This document shows, piece after piece, positions 17,976 through 28,669 of a stretch of DNA of 64,000 nt; within the stretch, counting starts at the first letter, position 1, and every line of letters begins with the position of its first letter. A program made the translations under genes and the position numbers. The notes beneath the pieces are model-generated. The model worked only from the letters and a program-made list of their open reading frames with translations, searched no databases and was not told the origin of the DNA. Where the stretch lies: the NCBI RefSeq assembly GCF_035917455.1, contig NZ_CP109078.1, positions 1,860,001 through 1,924,000 of the forward strand. Reading direction: 5' to 3'. The stretch comes from Micromonospora sp. NBC_01796. Its GTDB lineage: Bacteria > Actinomycetota > Actinomycetes > Mycobacteriales > Micromonosporaceae.

Positions 17976-18914
17976 ATGTTCCGCTACATTGTGCGGCGCC
18001 TGCTGCAGATGGTCCTCGCATTCTTCGGGACCACTCTGATCGTCTACGCGCTGATGTTCGCCGGCCAGGGCGACCCCATCCAGGCACTCGCCGGCGAGCG
18101 GCCGGTTACCCCCGCCCAGCGGGCATACCTGACCGAGACGTTCCATCTCGACAAGACCGGGGTCGGCGGCTTCTTCTACCGCTACTTCGACTACATCGGC
18201 AACCTGCTCAAGGGTGACCTGGGCATGTCGCTGACCCAGCGCAAGATCAGCGACATGATCTCCACCGCCTGGCCGGTCACCCTGAAGCTCGCCCTGATCG
18301 GCATCGCCGTCGCGATCATCTTCGGCGTCAGCGCCGGGGTCATCGCCGGTATCCGCCGGGGCGGTTTCTTCGACAACGCGACGCTGCTGCTGACCCTGCT
18401 GGTGCTCGGCATCCCGACCATCGTGCTGGCCCCGCTCGCGCAGTACTTCCTCGGCGTCAAGCTCGGCTGGTTCCCGCCCACCGCGGGCGCGCAGCCCAGC
18501 TTCTACGCCCTCCTGTTGCCCGGCATCGTGCTCGGCTCGCTCTCCCTGGCCACAGCGCTGCGACTGACCCGTACGTCGGTCGCCGAGAACATGCGGTCCG
18601 ACTACGTACGGACGGCGAAGTCCAAGGGTCTGCCCCAACGCCGCATCGTCGGTGTGCACGTCCTGCGGAACTCGCTGATCCCGGTGGTCACGTTCCTCGG
18701 CGTCGAGCTGGGCAACCTGATGAGCGGCGCGATCATCACCGAGGGCGTGTTCAACATCCCCGGCATCGGGTTCAACCTCTTCCGCGGTATCCGTACCGAG
18801 GACGGCCCGCTGGTGGTCGGAATCGTCAGCATCCTGGTCGTGGTCTACCTGATCTGCAACCTGGTGGTCGACGTCCTCTACGCCGTACTCGACCCGAGGA
18901 TCCGCTATGTCTGA
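17976..18914 (+). CDS. oppB: Oligopeptide ABC transporter permease OppB type (opp1)
   Basis: Membrane permease, 312 residues, six predicted transmembrane segments. It begins MFRYIVRRLLQMVLAFFGTT, the usual OppB/DppB first helix. The coupling EAA-like loop is ADYVRTAKSKGLPQRR-like here (residues about 205-225), followed by HVLRNSLIPVVTFLG and IITEGVFNIPGIG. ATG 17976 is fixed by the paralogue, which also begins MFR. It pairs with the OppC permease encoded 75 bases downstream. The long gap after the binding-protein gene contains a hairpin. Confidence 0.94.
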   Translation: MFRYIVRRLLQMVLAFFGTTLIVYALMFAGQGDPIQALAGERPVTPAQRAYLTETFHLDKTGVGGFFYRYFDYIGNLLKGDLGMSLTQRKISDMISTAWPVTLKLALIGIAVAIIFGVSAGVIAGIRRGGFFDNATLLLTLLVLGIPTIVLAPLAQYFLGVKLGWFPPTAGAQPSFYALLLPGIVLGSLSLATALRLTRTSVAENMRSDYVRTAKSKGLPQRRIVGVHVLRNSLIPVVTFLGVELGNLMSGAIITEGVFNIPGIGFNLFRGIRTEDGPLVVGIVSILVVVYLICNLVVDVLYAVLDPRIRYV

Positions 18915-18989
18915 GCGGCCACGGACAACCGAGTACCGGTTCGAGCAGCGCGGTGAGCGCGATCAGTACGAGCGCAGCGAGGTGCAGGC

Positions 18990-19946
18990 ATGAGTGACTA
19001 CGGAACGGTCGCCGCGAGCGAGAACCCGAGCGCGCGGCGCGGGCCCACCGGGGAACCGGGCGCGCCCGGCAAGGTGGAGGTGCTGCACAAGCCGCGCAGC
19101 CTCGCCGGTGACGCATGGCGCGACCTGCGCCGCAATCCGATCTTCTGGGTCTCGCTCAGCCTGGTCGTGATCGTCACCCTGATGGCGGCGTTCCCCAGCC
19201 TGCTCACCTCGAACGACCCGACCGACTGCACGCTCTCCCGGCAGCACCAGGGTCCGACCGGCGGCGCCATCTTCGGCTACAACTTCCAGGGCTGCGACAT
19301 CTACGCCCGCTCGGTGTACGGCGCCCGCGCGTCGCTCCTGGTCGGCGCCCTCTCCGCACTGCTCACCGGCATCATCGCCGTGGTGGTCGGGATGCTGGCC
19401 GGCTACTTCGGCGGCTGGGTCGACGCGGTGCTGTCCCGGGTCATCGACATCGTCCTGGGCCTCCCGCTGCTGCTCGCCGCGATCGTGCTGCTCAAGCGGA
19501 TCAGCAGCGACAACCAGTGGGCCCGGATCGCCGCTCTGATCTTCGTACTCGCGATCCTCGGCTGGACCACCGCGGCCCGGGTCATCCGGTCCTCGGTGAT
19601 CAGCGCGAAGCAGCAGGACTACGTGGCGGCGGCCCGGATGCTCGGCGCCGGCAACGGCCGGATCATGTGGCGTCACATCCTGCCGAACTCGCTCGCCCCG
19701 GTGGTCGTGGTGCTCACCATCGCCCTCGGCGCGTTCATCGCCGCCGAGGCCACCCTGTCGTTCCTCGGGATCGGCCTCAAGGAACCGACGATCTCGTGGG
19801 GTATGGACATCGACGCCGGCCGGGTGCACATGCGGGAGTCGGCCACCCCGCTGATCGTCCCGTCCACGTTCCTCGCCCTGACGGTGCTCGCGTTCATCAT
19901 GCTCGGCGACGCCATCCGCGACGCCTTCGACCCGAAGCTGCGGTGA
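18990..19946 (+). CDS. oppC: Oligopeptide ABC transporter permease OppC type (opp1)
   Basis: Second membrane permease, 318 residues. A cytoplasmic N-terminus of about 45 residues carries RSLAGDAWRDLRRNPIFWVS, the amphipathic lead into helix 1 typical of OppC. The extracellular loop includes two cysteines (DCTLSRQHQG and NFQGCDIYAR), a layout also present in the paralogue. The EAA-type coupling loop is QDYVAAARMLGAGNGRIMWRHILPN, and the end is MLGDAIRDAFDPKLR, a hallmark of the family. Its stop is seven bases before the OppD start. Confidence 0.94.
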   Translation: MSDYGTVAASENPSARRGPTGEPGAPGKVEVLHKPRSLAGDAWRDLRRNPIFWVSLSLVVIVTLMAAFPSLLTSNDPTDCTLSRQHQGPTGGAIFGYNFQGCDIYARSVYGARASLLVGALSALLTGIIAVVVGMLAGYFGGWVDAVLSRVIDIVLGLPLLLAAIVLLKRISSDNQWARIAALIFVLAILGWTTAARVIRSSVISAKQQDYVAAARMLGAGNGRIMWRHILPNSLAPVVVVLTIALGAFIAAEATLSFLGIGLKEPTISWGMDIDAGRVHMRESATPLIVPSTFLALTVLAFIMLGDAIRDAFDPKLR

Positions 19947-19953
19947 TCAAATC

Positions 19954-20994
19954 ATGAGCTACCTTTCGGCCCAGCCCATCGCGGCGCCGTCCGCCCGCGG
20001 TGGTGACCACCCGCACCTGCTCGAGGTACGGGACCTGCACGTCCAGTTCAACACCCGCGACGGCGTGGCAAAGGTGATCAACGGCGTCTCGTACCACCTG
20101 GACGCCGGGGAGACCCTGGCCGTGCTCGGCGAGTCCGGCTCCGGCAAGTCGGTCACCGCGCAGGCGATCATGGGCATCCTGGACATGCCGCCGGCCGTCA
20201 TCCCGTCCGGCCAGATCCTGTACGACGGCAGCGACCTGCTCAAGATGCCCGAGGAGCAGCGCCGGCAGGTCCGGGGCAAAGAGATCGCGATGATCTTCCA
20301 GGACGCGCTCTCCGCGCTGAACCCGGTCTTCCCGGTCGGCTGGCAGATCGGCGAGACCCTGCGCCAGCGCGAGGGCCTGTCCCGCGCCGACGCCCGCAAG
20401 CGCGCCATCGAGCTGATGGAACTGGTCAAGATCCCGGCCGCGAAGCAGCGGGTGGGTGACTACCCGCACCAGTTCTCCGGCGGCATGCGCCAGCGCGTCA
20501 TGATCGCGATGGCGCTGGCGCTGAACCCTCGGGTGCTGATCGCCGACGAGCCCACCACGGCGCTCGACGTCACCGTGCAGGCCCAGATCATGGACCTCCT
20601 CGGTGACCTGCGCCGGGAACTGAACATGGCGATGATCCTGATCACCCACGACCTCGGTGTGGTCGCCGACGTCGCGGACCGGATCGCCGTCATGTACGCC
20701 GGCCGGATCGTCGAACACGCCGACGTACATTCGCTGTACTCGCGGCCCGGCCACCCGTACACGAAGGGTCTGCTGGAGTCGATCCCCCGGCTGGACCAGC
20801 GGGGCCAGGAGCTCTCCACCATCAAGGGCCTGCCACCGAACCTGATGCGCATCCCCTCGGGCTGCCCCTTCCACCCGCGCTGCCCGTACGCCCAGCAGGT
20901 CTGCGTCGATGTCGTGCCCGAGAACCGGAACCTCGGCAACGGCCGGACCAGCGCATGTCACTTTGCCCAGGAGGTCCTCGATGGCCGGCTCTAG
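19954..20994 (+). CDS. oppD: Oligopeptide ABC transporter ATPase OppD type (opp1)
   Basis: Cytoplasmic ATPase, 346 residues. Walker [13 protein letters not shown], signature [15 protein letters not shown], Walker [14 protein letters not shown] and switch histidine ILITHDLGV are all intact. The C-terminal oligopeptide/dipeptide domain has the clustered cysteines [15 protein letters not shown] and SACHF; in some mycobacterial relatives this cluster is reported to hold an iron-sulfur centre. The gene overlaps the OppF gene by 14 bases. OppD and OppF form a heterodimer that powers the OppBC pore. Confidence 0.95.
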   Translation: MSYLSAQPIAAPSARGGDHPHLLEVRDLHVQFNTRDGVAKVINGVSYHLDAGETLAVLGESGSGKSVTAQAIMGILDMPPAVIPSGQILYDGSDLLKMPEEQRRQVRGKEIAMIFQDALSALNPVFPVGWQIGETLRQREGLSRADARKRAIELMELVKIPAAKQRVGDYPHQFSGGMRQRVMIAMALALNPRVLIADEPTTALDVTVQAQIMDLLGDLRRELNMAMILITHDLGVVADVADRIAVMYAGRIVEHADVHSLYSRPGHPYTKGLLESIPRLDQRGQELSTIKGLPPNLMRIPSGCPFHPRCPYAQQVCVDVVPENRNLGNGRTSACHFAQEVLDGRL

Positions 20995-22009
20995 CGCAAC
21001 CAAGGTGCGTGGCGAAACGATCCTGCAGGTCGACAACGTCGTCAAGCACTTCCCGATCACCCAGGGAATCGTCTTCAAGAAGCAGATCGGCGCCGTCAAG
21101 GCGGTCGACGGGGTGAGCTTCGAACTGCGCCGTGGTGAGACCCTCGGCGTGGTCGGCGAGTCCGGCTGCGGGAAGTCGACCCTCGCCCGGCTGCTCATGC
21201 GGCTGGAGACGCCGACCGGTGGCAGGGCGATCCTGGAGGGGCAGGACATCTTCAAGATGTCCGGCTCCGGCCTTCGGCGGCTGCGTCGCAACGTGCAGAT
21301 GGTCATGCAGGACCCGTACACGTCGCTGAACCCCCGGATGACGGTCGGCGACATCATCGGCGAGCCGTACGAGATCCACCCCGAGGTGGCCCCGCGCGGT
21401 GACCGGAGCCGGCGGGTACGGGAGCTGCTCGACATCGTCGGGCTCAACCCCGAGCACATCAACCGGTACCCGCACCAGTTCTCCGGTGGGCAGCGGCAGC
21501 GGATCGGGATCGCCCGGGCGCTGGCCCTGAACCCCGAGGTGATCGTCTGTGACGAGCCGGTGTCGGCGCTGGACGTGTCGATCCAGGCTCAGGTGATCAA
21601 CCTGCTGGAGAAGCTCCAGGACGAGCTGGGCCTGTCGTACGTGTTCATCGCGCACGACCTGTCCGTGGTCCGGCACATCGCCGACCGGGTCGCCGTGATG
21701 TACCTCGGCAAGATCGTGGAGATCGGTACGAACGAGGAGATCTACGAGCGGCCGACCCACCCGTACACCCAGGCACTGCTCTCCGCCGTGCCGGTGCCGG
21801 ACCCGTCGGCCCGCGCCCACCGGGAGATCATCCGGCTGACCGGGGACGTGCCGTCGCCGGCCGACCCGCCGTCGGGTTGCCGGTTCCGTACCCGGTGCTG
21901 GAAGGCCCAGGACATCTGCGCCACCCAGGACCCGCAACTGGTGCTGCGTGCGGTCGACCCGCACCCGTCCGCCTGCCACTTCGCGGAGCTCAAGCAGGTC
22001 GTCGCCTGA
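20981..22009 (+). CDS. oppF: Oligopeptide ABC transporter ATPase OppF type (opp1)
   Basis: Second ATPase, 342 residues, last gene of the operon. Walker [15 protein letters not shown], signature [15 protein letters not shown], Walker [14 protein letters not shown] and switch [10 protein letters not shown] are intact. The C-terminal cysteine-containing domain ([15 protein letters not shown], then SACHF) is present. ATG 20981 has CCAGGAGG upstream, inside the end of oppD; the longer frame would overlap oppD more. A 15-bp terminator hairpin follows eight bases after the stop. Confidence 0.95.
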   Translation: MAGSSATKVRGETILQVDNVVKHFPITQGIVFKKQIGAVKAVDGVSFELRRGETLGVVGESGCGKSTLARLLMRLETPTGGRAILEGQDIFKMSGSGLRRLRRNVQMVMQDPYTSLNPRMTVGDIIGEPYEIHPEVAPRGDRSRRVRELLDIVGLNPEHINRYPHQFSGGQRQRIGIARALALNPEVIVCDEPVSALDVSIQAQVINLLEKLQDELGLSYVFIAHDLSVVRHIADRVAVMYLGKIVEIGTNEEIYERPTHPYTQALLSAVPVPDPSARAHREIIRLTGDVPSPADPPSGCRFRTRCWKAQDICATQDPQLVLRAVDPHPSACHFAELKQVVA

Positions 22010-22016
22010 CGTACGG

Positions 22017-22057
22017 CGGGGCGTGGACGGGGCCTGGGAAGGCCCGTCCACGCCCCG
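22017..22057. terminator. Terminator between opp1 and purH
   Basis: Perfect 15-bp stem (22017-22031 with 22043-22057), 11-base loop, followed by TTT on the plus strand. It is shared by convergent oppF (stop 22009) and purH (stop 22067). Confidence 0.9.
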
Positions 22058-22066
22058 TTTGCACGA

Positions 22067-23638
22067 TCAGTGGAAGAAGTGCCGGGTACCGGTGAAGTAC
22101 ATGGTCAGACCGGCCTGCTGGGCGGCGGCGATGACCTCTTCGTCGCGTACGGAGCCGCCGGGCTGGACCACACCGCGCACCCCGGCGTCGAGCAGGACCT
22201 GCAAGCCGTCCGCGAACGGGAAGAAGGCGTCCGAGGCGGCAGCGGCGCCACGGGCCCGGTCGGCACCCGCACGGGAGACCGCCAGCCTGGCCGAGTCCAC
22301 CCGGTTGACCTGCCCCATGCCCACCCCGACGGTGGCGCCGTCGGCGGCGAGCAGGATCGCGTTGCTCTTCACCGACCGGATCGCCCGCCAGGCGAAGACC
22401 AGGTCCCGCAGGAGTTCCGGCGCCGCATTGTCACCGGCGACCAGGCGCCAGTTGGCCGAGTCGTCACCGGGGGCGTCGATCCGGTCCGGCGACTGGGCCA
22501 GCACCCCGCCGGTGACCGGCCGCCACTCGACCGACGCCGGCTGCCAGGCCGGCACCCGGAGCAGCCGGATGTTCTTCTTGCCGGCCAGCACCTCGACCGC
22601 GCCCTCGGCGAAGTCCGGGGCGACCACCACCTCGGTGAAGATGTCGGCGATCTGCTTGGCCAGCTCGACCGAGACCGGCTGGTTGACCGCGATCACCCCG
22701 CCGAACGCCGACACCGGGTCGCACGCGTGCGCCTTGCGGTGCGCGTCGGCCACGTCGACCCCGGTGGCGATGCCGCACGGGTTGGCGTGCTTGATGATCG
22801 CGACGACCGGGAGGTCCGGGCCGAAGTCGTTCGCCGCCCGCCAGGCCGCGTCCGCGTCGACGTAGTTGTTGTAGGACATCTCCTTGCCGTGCAACTGCCG
22901 TGCCTGCGCCAGCCCGGCCGGGGCCGCCGGGTCCAGGTAGACCGCGGCCCGCTGGTGCGGGTTCTCGCCGTACCGCAGGGTGGCACCGCGGCGCAGGGCG
23001 AGCCCGGAGAAGTCCGGCCACTCCCGCTCCGAGGCCAGGTCCCGGGCGAACCACTGCGCCACGGCCACGTCGTACTCGGCGATGTCGGCGAAGGCCCGCG
23101 CCGCGAGCGCGCGTCGCTCGCCGAGGGTGAAACCGCCGCCGGCCAGGGCGTCCAGCACCGACGGGTACGCCTGCACCGACGTCACCACCGCCACCGACGC
23201 GTGGTTCTTGGCCGCGGCCCGGACCATCGCCGGACCGCCGATGTCGATCTGCTCCACGCAGGCGTCGAAGTCCGCGCCGGAGGCGACCGTCTCGGTGAAC
23301 GGGTAGAGGTTCGACACCAGTAGGTCGAACGGGGCGATGCCCAGCTCGTCGAGCTGGGCGGTGTGGGTGTCCAGCCGCAGGTCGGCGAGGAGACCGGCGT
23401 GCACCTTCGGGTGCAGGGTCTTGACCCGCCCGTCCAGGGTCTCGGGGAAGCCGGTCAGCTCCTCCACCTGGGTAACCGGGATGCCGGCACCGGCGATGGT
23501 GGCGGCGGTGCTGCCCGTCGACACGATCTCAACCCCGGCGGCGTGCAGCGCCTGGGCCAACTCGGTCAGCCCGGTCTTGTCGTACACGCTGACCAGCGCG
23601 CGGCGTAGCGCCCGCCGGCCATCGGAGGTGGTGCTCAT
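22067..23638 (-). CDS. purH: Bifunctional AICAR formyltransferase / IMP cyclohydrolase
   Basis: Catalyses the last two steps to IMP. The product has 523 residues. The N-terminal MGS-like cyclohydrolase domain reads [33 protein letters not shown] and [15 protein letters not shown]. The C-terminal transformylase has [13 protein letters not shown], the catalytic KHANPCG, and the [11 protein letters not shown] region, and it ends [13 protein letters not shown] 23638 overlaps the purN stop by four bases (ATGA), so purN and purH are coupled. A longer upstream frame overlaps purN and is rejected. It converges on opp1 with a shared terminator. Confidence 0.98.
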   Translation of the reverse strand: MSTTSDGRRALRRALVSVYDKTGLTELAQALHAAGVEIVSTGSTAATIAGAGIPVTQVEELTGFPETLDGRVKTLHPKVHAGLLADLRLDTHTAQLDELGIAPFDLLVSNLYPFTETVASGADFDACVEQIDIGGPAMVRAAAKNHASVAVVTSVQAYPSVLDALAGGGFTLGERRALAARAFADIAEYDVAVAQWFARDLASEREWPDFSGLALRRGATLRYGENPHQRAAVYLDPAAPAGLAQARQLHGKEMSYNNYVDADAAWRAANDFGPDLPVVAIIKHANPCGIATGVDVADAHRKAHACDPVSAFGGVIAVNQPVSVELAKQIADIFTEVVVAPDFAEGAVEVLAGKKNIRLLRVPAWQPASVEWRPVTGGVLAQSPDRIDAPGDDSANWRLVAGDNAAPELLRDLVFAWRAIRSVKSNAILLAADGATVGVGMGQVNRVDSARLAVSRAGADRARGAAAASDAFFPFADGLQVLLDAGVRGVVQPGGSVRDEEVIAAAQQAGLTMYFTGTRHFFH

Positions 23639-24255
23639 GGGATCGTGACCTTTCTTCCGGTGATGGTCCAGCCCTCGCGGACCAGCCGGCCGACCTGCTC
23701 GACGAGCTGGGCGCGCTCGGCAACCTTGATGCGTTCGGTGAGGGTTTCCTCGTTGTCGTCGTCGAGCACCGGCACCGTCACCTGGGCGACGATCGGTCCG
23801 GTGTCGACACCGGCGTCGACGAAGAAGAGCGTGGCGCCGGCGACCTTCACCCCGTAGGCGAGCGCGTCGCGCGGGCCGTGGATGCCGGGGAAGGCGGGCA
23901 GCAGCGCGTTGTGCGTGTTCAGGTAGCGGTCGCCGAAGGCGGCGAGGAAGTGCGGGCCGACGAGCTTGAGGAAGCCGGCCGAGACCACCAGGTCGGGTTT
24001 GTGTTCGGCGACGTGCGCGGCGAGCGCCCGGTCCCACTCGTCCCGGTCGGCGTACGCCTTGAGCGGGTCGACGAAGACCGGCACCCCTGCGGCGGTGGCC
24101 CGGTCGAGTCCGGCGATGCCGTCCCGGTCCGCGCCGACGGCGACCACCTGGGCGCCGTACGCCGGATCGGTGGCCGCGTCGAGCAACGCCTGCAGGTTGC
24201 TACCGGACCCGGAAATGAGGACGACGACACGGGCGGCCGACACGGGCTCAGTCAC
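23635..24255 (-). CDS. purN: Phosphoribosylglycinamide formyltransferase
   Basis: Transfers formyl from 10-formyl-THF to GAR in purine synthesis. The product has 206 residues, the usual length. Seen: the phosphate-binding [17 protein letters not shown], the active-site asparagine and histidine in [21 protein letters not shown], and VDTGPIVAQ with the catalytic aspartate. It is the first gene of the purN-purH unit. The intergenic space of 109 bases to the DUF6350 gene, on the same strand upstream, could allow cotranscription from there. Confidence 0.97.
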   Translation of the reverse strand: MTEPVSAARVVVLISGSGSNLQALLDAATDPAYGAQVVAVGADRDGIAGLDRATAAGVPVFVDPLKAYADRDEWDRALAAHVAEHKPDLVVSAGFLKLVGPHFLAAFGDRYLNTHNALLPAFPGIHGPRDALAYGVKVAGATLFFVDAGVDTGPIVAQVTVPVLDDDNEETLTERIKVAERAQLVEQVGRLVREGWTITGRKVTIP

Positions 24256-24364
24256 CCGAGCACCCTATCGGGCAGCTCAGCCCGGCTCTGCGGCGGCTCA
24301 CGGTAATCCCCCGCCCGTGGCGCGGGCCGGTGTCGAAGGCGGGTGACGCGGGCGCGGGGCGCGC

Positions 24365-25912
24365 TCAGGGGCGGGCGAAGGCGCGGGTGACGGCGGCACC
24401 GACCACCGCACCGACCGCCAACACCACGGTGGCGATCACCGACACCTGCCAGCTCACCGGACCGACCTCGGCCATCCGGCCGCCGCCGAGCGACCCGCCG
24501 GAGGCCCATGCGGCCAGGCCGAGCAACGCGCCGGCCACCGGGCCCCCGATCGCCGCGGCGGCGAGCAGCGGCGCCCACCGCACCGCGGGCCGTCCCCGAC
24601 CGGACATCCGGGGCATCGGCGCGGGCGACGGCGGTAGCCCGGCCCGGCGCAGCGACCGCCGGGTGAGCAGCCAGCCTGCGGCCATGCCGGCGATCGCCGG
24701 CACCGCGAGCAGTGCCGCGCGCAGGCCGCCGATCGGCCCGGACGGCAGTCCGGCGAGCAACGGTACGGCGGGCAGCGCGCCCACCGTGACCTCGGTGGTA
24801 CTGACGCTGGTGTCGGTGCCGATGGCGAACCCCGGTCCGAGCAGGTACGACGCGGCCCAGACCGAGGCGTTCGGGGCGTAGGCGACGCTGACCACGGTGA
24901 TCCCGGCCTGCCCCACCACACCGGTCCGGTACGCGGCGAGCATGTCGCTGGCCGCACCGCCGCCGGTGGCCACCGCCAGACCGGCCGCGCCGGCACCGGC
25001 ACCGAGCAGCAGCAGCGCGGCCACGAATCCGGTCCGCAGCCCGTCGCGCAACACCGAGGGGGTACGCCGGGCGAGTGCACCGAGGGTGCCGGTGATCGGC
25101 AGTGCACCGGCGAGCGCGGCGAGCGCGCCGAAGCAGGTGAGGGTGAGCCCTGCCCGTACCGGTGACACCTGCTGCCCCCCGGCGTTGACGATCAGGGCGG
25201 CGACGACTCCGAGCAGCCCGTACGCGACGCCGACCGCGCCCGCGACGGAGAACGCCTGGCGCGGGGTGCCGTGCTGTCGTGCCCCGATCGCCCTGCTGGT
25301 GTGTACGCCCGCCCGCGCGACCCGCCAGGCGGCCAGTACGGCGAGCCCCAGCGGGGGCAGGTGCAGGGTTCCGGCGTCGGTTTCGAGCGGGACACCGTGG
25401 CCGAGCAGCCAGCCGGCCATCCCGACCCGGGCCGCCCCGCCCACCGCACCGGCGTCCTCGGTGAACCGGGCGAAGCCCAGGATGATCGCGACCGGCAGGT
25501 AGGACAGGGAGGCCGCCCAGCCGGTCGCCACGGCGGCGGCCACCGGCAGCGGCGCCCGTCCGGACCGGCGCGCGGGTACGGGCGACGGCCCGTCCGGTCG
25601 GGCCGTCCTGCTCCCCGCCGTGGATGCCGTACGACCCGCGAGCATCCGCTCCCGGTCGGGGTCACGGTTCGCGGGCGCGCGGTCGAGGCCGGCCTCACGG
25701 CCGGAGCGGGTGCGATCGAGGTCCGGCTCGCGGCTTGCCAGCACCCGGTCGGGGTCCGGCTCAGGACCTGCGGGTGCCCGGTCCCGGTCTGGTTCGCCCC
25801 GGCGGGCAGCCGGGACCGCCGCGACCGGTGGCGGGTGGCCGGTGGTCGGGGTGGGGTCCGCCGGCTCGGGCCGAACCGGACGCCCGGGCTGTTCGGGGGT
25901 GACGGGTGGCAT
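24365..25912 (-). CDS. DUF6350 multi-pass membrane protein
   Basis: A 515-residue protein with two parts. Residues 1-115 are disordered, rich in Pro, Arg and Asp, with degenerate repeats built on PDRxxAxREPDxDR. Residues 120-515 carry about ten hydrophobic segments, beginning PLPVAAAVATGWAASLSYLPVA. The membrane part matches the actinobacterial DUF6350 family; related proteins in mycobacteria and corynebacteria have been linked to cell division (PerM), but I cannot show that role here. The position between sucCD and purNH on the same strand is the usual actinobacterial order. The start is the first ATG of the frame. Confidence 0.8.
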   Translation of the reverse strand: MPPVTPEQPGRPVRPEPADPTPTTGHPPPVAAVPAARRGEPDRDRAPAGPEPDPDRVLASREPDLDRTRSGREAGLDRAPANRDPDRERMLAGRTASTAGSRTARPDGPSPVPARRSGRAPLPVAAAVATGWAASLSYLPVAIILGFARFTEDAGAVGGAARVGMAGWLLGHGVPLETDAGTLHLPPLGLAVLAAWRVARAGVHTSRAIGARQHGTPRQAFSVAGAVGVAYGLLGVVAALIVNAGGQQVSPVRAGLTLTCFGALAALAGALPITGTLGALARRTPSVLRDGLRTGFVAALLLLGAGAGAAGLAVATGGGAASDMLAAYRTGVVGQAGITVVSVAYAPNASVWAASYLLGPGFAIGTDTSVSTTEVTVGALPAVPLLAGLPSGPIGGLRAALLAVPAIAGMAAGWLLTRRSLRRAGLPPSPAPMPRMSGRGRPAVRWAPLLAAAAIGGPVAGALLGLAAWASGGSLGGGRMAEVGPVSWQVSVIATVVLAVGAVVGAAVTRAFARP

Positions 25913-26076
25913 CGTGACCTACTCTGGCACGCCGGCGTGCGGGCTGGGGGGCGACACCACCGGTGCGGCGACACGGATTCCCCGATTTCGAGGTAATCCC
26001 CCGAATACGGGGTTAGCGTCGGCCCTGCGTCGGCGATCCGGTCGGAATCCCCGCGTCGCCCACGGTGGAGGTGAGC

Positions 26077-26340
26077 ATGGCGGGTCAGTATCCGTATCCG
26101 CCCCCGCGGCCGGTGCCCTCCGGACGGAACCGGACCACCCTGTGGGGCGTACTCGGGATCGTCATCGGGCTGATCTGCTGCGGCGTACTCGGTGTGATCT
26201 TCGGTTACCTGTCCATCCGGGACGCGCGTCGGTACGGCAGTTCGCCCGTACTCGGCTGGGTCGCGATCGTCCTGAGCGTGCTCAACATCCTCGGTACGGG
26301 AATCCTGCGCGGCACCGGAAACTACCCCGGCTGGCGCTAG
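26077..26340 (+). CDS. Small DUF4190-like membrane protein
   Basis: An 87-residue protein with a Pro/Tyr-rich cytoplasmic N-terminus (QYPYPPPRPVPSG) followed by two membrane helices: LWGVLGIVIGLICCGVLGVI and LGWVAIVLSVLNILGTG. The intervening loop FGYLSIRDARRYGSSP is the mark of DUF4190-type proteins. ATG 26077 is preferred over GTG 26065 because the GTG bases form part of its GGAGGTGA ribosome site. It is transcribed alone, divergent from the DUF6350 gene, and is followed by an imperfect palindrome. Function unknown. Confidence 0.8.
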   Translation: MAGQYPYPPPRPVPSGRNRTTLWGVLGIVIGLICCGVLGVIFGYLSIRDARRYGSSPVLGWVAIVLSVLNILGTGILRGTGNYPGWR

Positions 26341-26371
26341 ACGAGCCACCCCGCCTCTGGCTGGTAGCCCA

Positions 26372-26449
26372 CGACGATCTTGCACTTGTGGTGGTGAACA
26401 AATCCGGATGAGTGCCGTGATTCCAGGCGCCACAACTGCAAGATCGTCG
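26372..26449. repeat. 22-bp imperfect palindrome with 34-base loop
   Basis: Arms 26372-26393 and 26428-26449 match at 20 of 22 positions (the core CGACGATCTTGCA is perfect). It lies after the small membrane protein gene and may serve as its terminator. Confidence 0.65.
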
Positions 26450-26532
26450 CGGGAATCGGTGGGGTGGGGTGGGGTGGGGCGGGGCGTGGGTGGGGGTTGG
26501 GGTTGGGGGCGCTTGGCTGGGCCCGTGTACGT

Positions 26533-26567
26533 GAGAGGGGCTGGCCGCTTGGCGGCCAGCCCCTCTC
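26533..26567. terminator. 16-bp terminator hairpin after sucD
   Basis: Perfect 16-bp stem (26533-26548 with 26552-26567) with a 3-base loop, 34 bases past the sucD stop on the minus strand. The preceding 26458-26520 is a G-rich simple stretch (GGGGTG units). Confidence 0.88.
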
Positions 26568-26600
26568 GCGATCTGTGCCGGTGGTGCCGGCATCGGCAGC

Positions 26601-27488
26601 TCAGCTACCGGACATGATCTCCCGCATGAGCTGGGCGGTCTCGGTCGGAGTCTTGCCGACCTTGACCCCGACCGCCTCCAGCGCCGCCTTCTTGGCGTCG
26701 GCGGTGCCGGCCGAACCGGAGATGATCGCCCCGGCGTGCCCCATCGTCTTGCCGACCGGTGCGGTGAAGCCGGCGATGTAGCCGACCACCGGCTTGGTCA
26801 CGTTGGCCTTGATGAACTCGGCGGCCCGCTCCTCGGCGTCGCCGCCGATCTCCCCGATCATCACGATCGCGTCGGTGTCCGGGTCGGCCTGGAACGCCGC
26901 CAGGGCGTCGATGTGGGTGGTGCCGATGATCGGGTCACCGCCGATGCCGACGCAGGTGGAGAAGCCGATGTCCCGCAGCTCGTACATCATCTGGTAGGTC
27001 AGCGTGCCGCTCTTGCTGACCAGGCCGATCCGGCCGGGGCCGGTGATGTCGGCCGGGATGATGCCGGCGTTGGAGGCGCCCGGCGAGGCGATGCCCGGGC
27101 AGTTCGGCCCGATGATCCGGGTCTGCTCGCCCTTGCTGACGTTGTACGCCCAGAACGCCGCGGTGTCGTGCACCGGTACGCCCTCGGTGATCACCACGGC
27201 GAGTTCGATGCCCGCGTCGATCGCCTCGACCACCGCGCCCTTGGTGAACTGCGGCGGTACGAAGATGACCGTGGCGTTGGCGCCGGTGCCGGCGATCGCG
27301 TCCGCGACGCTGGCGAAGACGGGCAGCTCGGTGCCGTCGAAGTCGACGGTCTGACCGGCCTTGCGCGGGTTCACCCCGCCGACCACGTTGGTGCCGGCGG
27401 CGAGCATCCGTCGGGTGTGCTTGGAACCCTCGGAGCCGGTCATCCCCTGGACGATGACCTTCGAGTCCTTGGTCAGCCAGATTGCCAT
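26601..27488 (-). CDS. sucD: Succinate-CoA ligase, ADP-forming, alpha subunit
   Basis: With SucC, converts succinyl-CoA to succinate with substrate-level phosphorylation. The product has 295 residues. Seen: the CoA-binding fold [19 protein letters not shown], the conserved GPNCPGI, and the phosphohistidine at residue 251 in [13 protein letters not shown]. It starts two bases after the sucC stop, so the subunits are translated together. The longer frame upstream runs through sucC and is rejected. Confidence 0.98.
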   Translation of the reverse strand: MAIWLTKDSKVIVQGMTGSEGSKHTRRMLAAGTNVVGGVNPRKAGQTVDFDGTELPVFASVADAIAGTGANATVIFVPPQFTKGAVVEAIDAGIELAVVITEGVPVHDTAAFWAYNVSKGEQTRIIGPNCPGIASPGASNAGIIPADITGPGRIGLVSKSGTLTYQMMYELRDIGFSTCVGIGGDPIIGTTHIDALAAFQADPDTDAIVMIGEIGGDAEERAAEFIKANVTKPVVGYIAGFTAPVGKTMGHAGAIISGSAGTADAKKAALEAVGVKVGKTPTETAQLMREIMSGS

Positions 27489-27490
27489 GA

Positions 27491-28669
27491 TCAGACCCCC
27501 GCAGCCGCGAGCTCGGCGGCCCGCTCGGCCGCTCCATCCATCGTGTCGACCCGCTGCACCAGCGGGTTCGCCGCGGCGTCGAGGATTGCCCGACCCGCCT
27601 CGGCGTTGTTGCCGTCGAGCCGTACGACCAGCGGCTTGTCGACCTGCTCGCCGCGCTCGGCGAGCAGGGCCAGCGCCTGGACGATACCGTTGGCGACCTC
27701 GTCGCAGGCGGTGATGCCGCCGAAGACGTTGACGAACACGCTCTTGACCGCCGGGTCGGAGAGCACGATCTCCAGGCCGTTCGCCATCACCGCGGCACTC
27801 GCGCCGCCGCCGATGTCGAGGAAGTTGGCCGGCTTGACGCCGCCGTGCCGCTCCCCGGCGTACGCGACCACGTCGAGCGTGGACATGACCAGGCCGGCGC
27901 CGTTGCCGATGATGCCCACGGCACCGTCGAGCTTGACGTAGTTGAGGTCCTTCTCCTTGGCCCGCTGCTCCAGCGGATCCACCGCGGCCTGGTCGACCAG
28001 TGCCTCGTGGTCCGGGTGCCGGAACCCGGCGTTCTCGTCCAGGGTGATCTTGGCGTCGAGCAGCAGGACGTCGCCCTTTGCCGTACGGGCCAACGGGTTG
28101 ACCTCGACCAGGGTGGCGTCCTCGGCGACGAACGCCCGCCACAGGCCGACCGCGATCTCGGCGATCTGGTCGGCCACCACGGCCGGGAACTGGGCCGCGG
28201 CGACGATCTCGTTCGCCTTGGCCAGGTCGACGCCGACGTTGGCGTCGATCGCGATCTTGGCAACCTGCTCCGGGGTCTCGACGGCGACCTGCTCGATGTC
28301 CATACCGCCGGCCACGCTGGCGATGCAGAGGAAGGTGCGGTTCGCCCGGTCGAGCAGGTAGGAGAGGTAGTACTCCTCGGCGATCTCCGCGGTCACGGTG
28401 ATCATGACCTTGTGGACCGTGTGACCCTTGATGTCCATGCCCAGGATGTCGGTGGCACGGGCCACCGCATCCTCGGGGTTGTCGGCGAGCTTGACCCCGC
28501 CGGCCTTGCCCCGGCCGCCGACCTTCACCTGGGCCTTGACGACCACTCGGCCACCGAGGCGATCGGCGATCGCGCGGGCCTCCTCCGGGGTGGTGGCGAC
28601 GCCGCCGGCGAGCACGGGCAAACCGTGCCGCTCGAACAGCTCGCGCCCCTGGTATTCGTACAGGTCCAC
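27491..28669 (-). CDS. sucC: Succinate-CoA ligase, ADP-forming, beta subunit
   Basis: Nucleotide-binding subunit of the succinyl-CoA synthetase, 392 residues. It begins [18 protein letters not shown] and carries the ATP-grasp region [20 protein letters not shown], the Mg-binding EVNPLA, and the C-terminal [17 protein letters not shown]. The start is GTG 28669, where the conserved N-terminus begins; the ribosome site (GGGA, about 10 bases upstream) is modest. Upstream lie 546 bases without a gene. Transcription ends at the hairpin after sucD. Confidence 0.97.
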   Translation of the reverse strand: MDLYEYQGRELFERHGLPVLAGGVATTPEEARAIADRLGGRVVVKAQVKVGGRGKAGGVKLADNPEDAVARATDILGMDIKGHTVHKVMITVTAEIAEEYYLSYLLDRANRTFLCIASVAGGMDIEQVAVETPEQVAKIAIDANVGVDLAKANEIVAAAQFPAVVADQIAEIAVGLWRAFVAEDATLVEVNPLARTAKGDVLLLDAKITLDENAGFRHPDHEALVDQAAVDPLEQRAKEKDLNYVKLDGAVGIIGNGAGLVMSTLDVVAYAGERHGGVKPANFLDIGGGASAAVMANGLEIVLSDPAVKSVFVNVFGGITACDEVANGIVQALALLAERGEQVDKPLVVRLDGNNAEAGRAILDAAANPLVQRVDTMDGAAERAAELAAAGV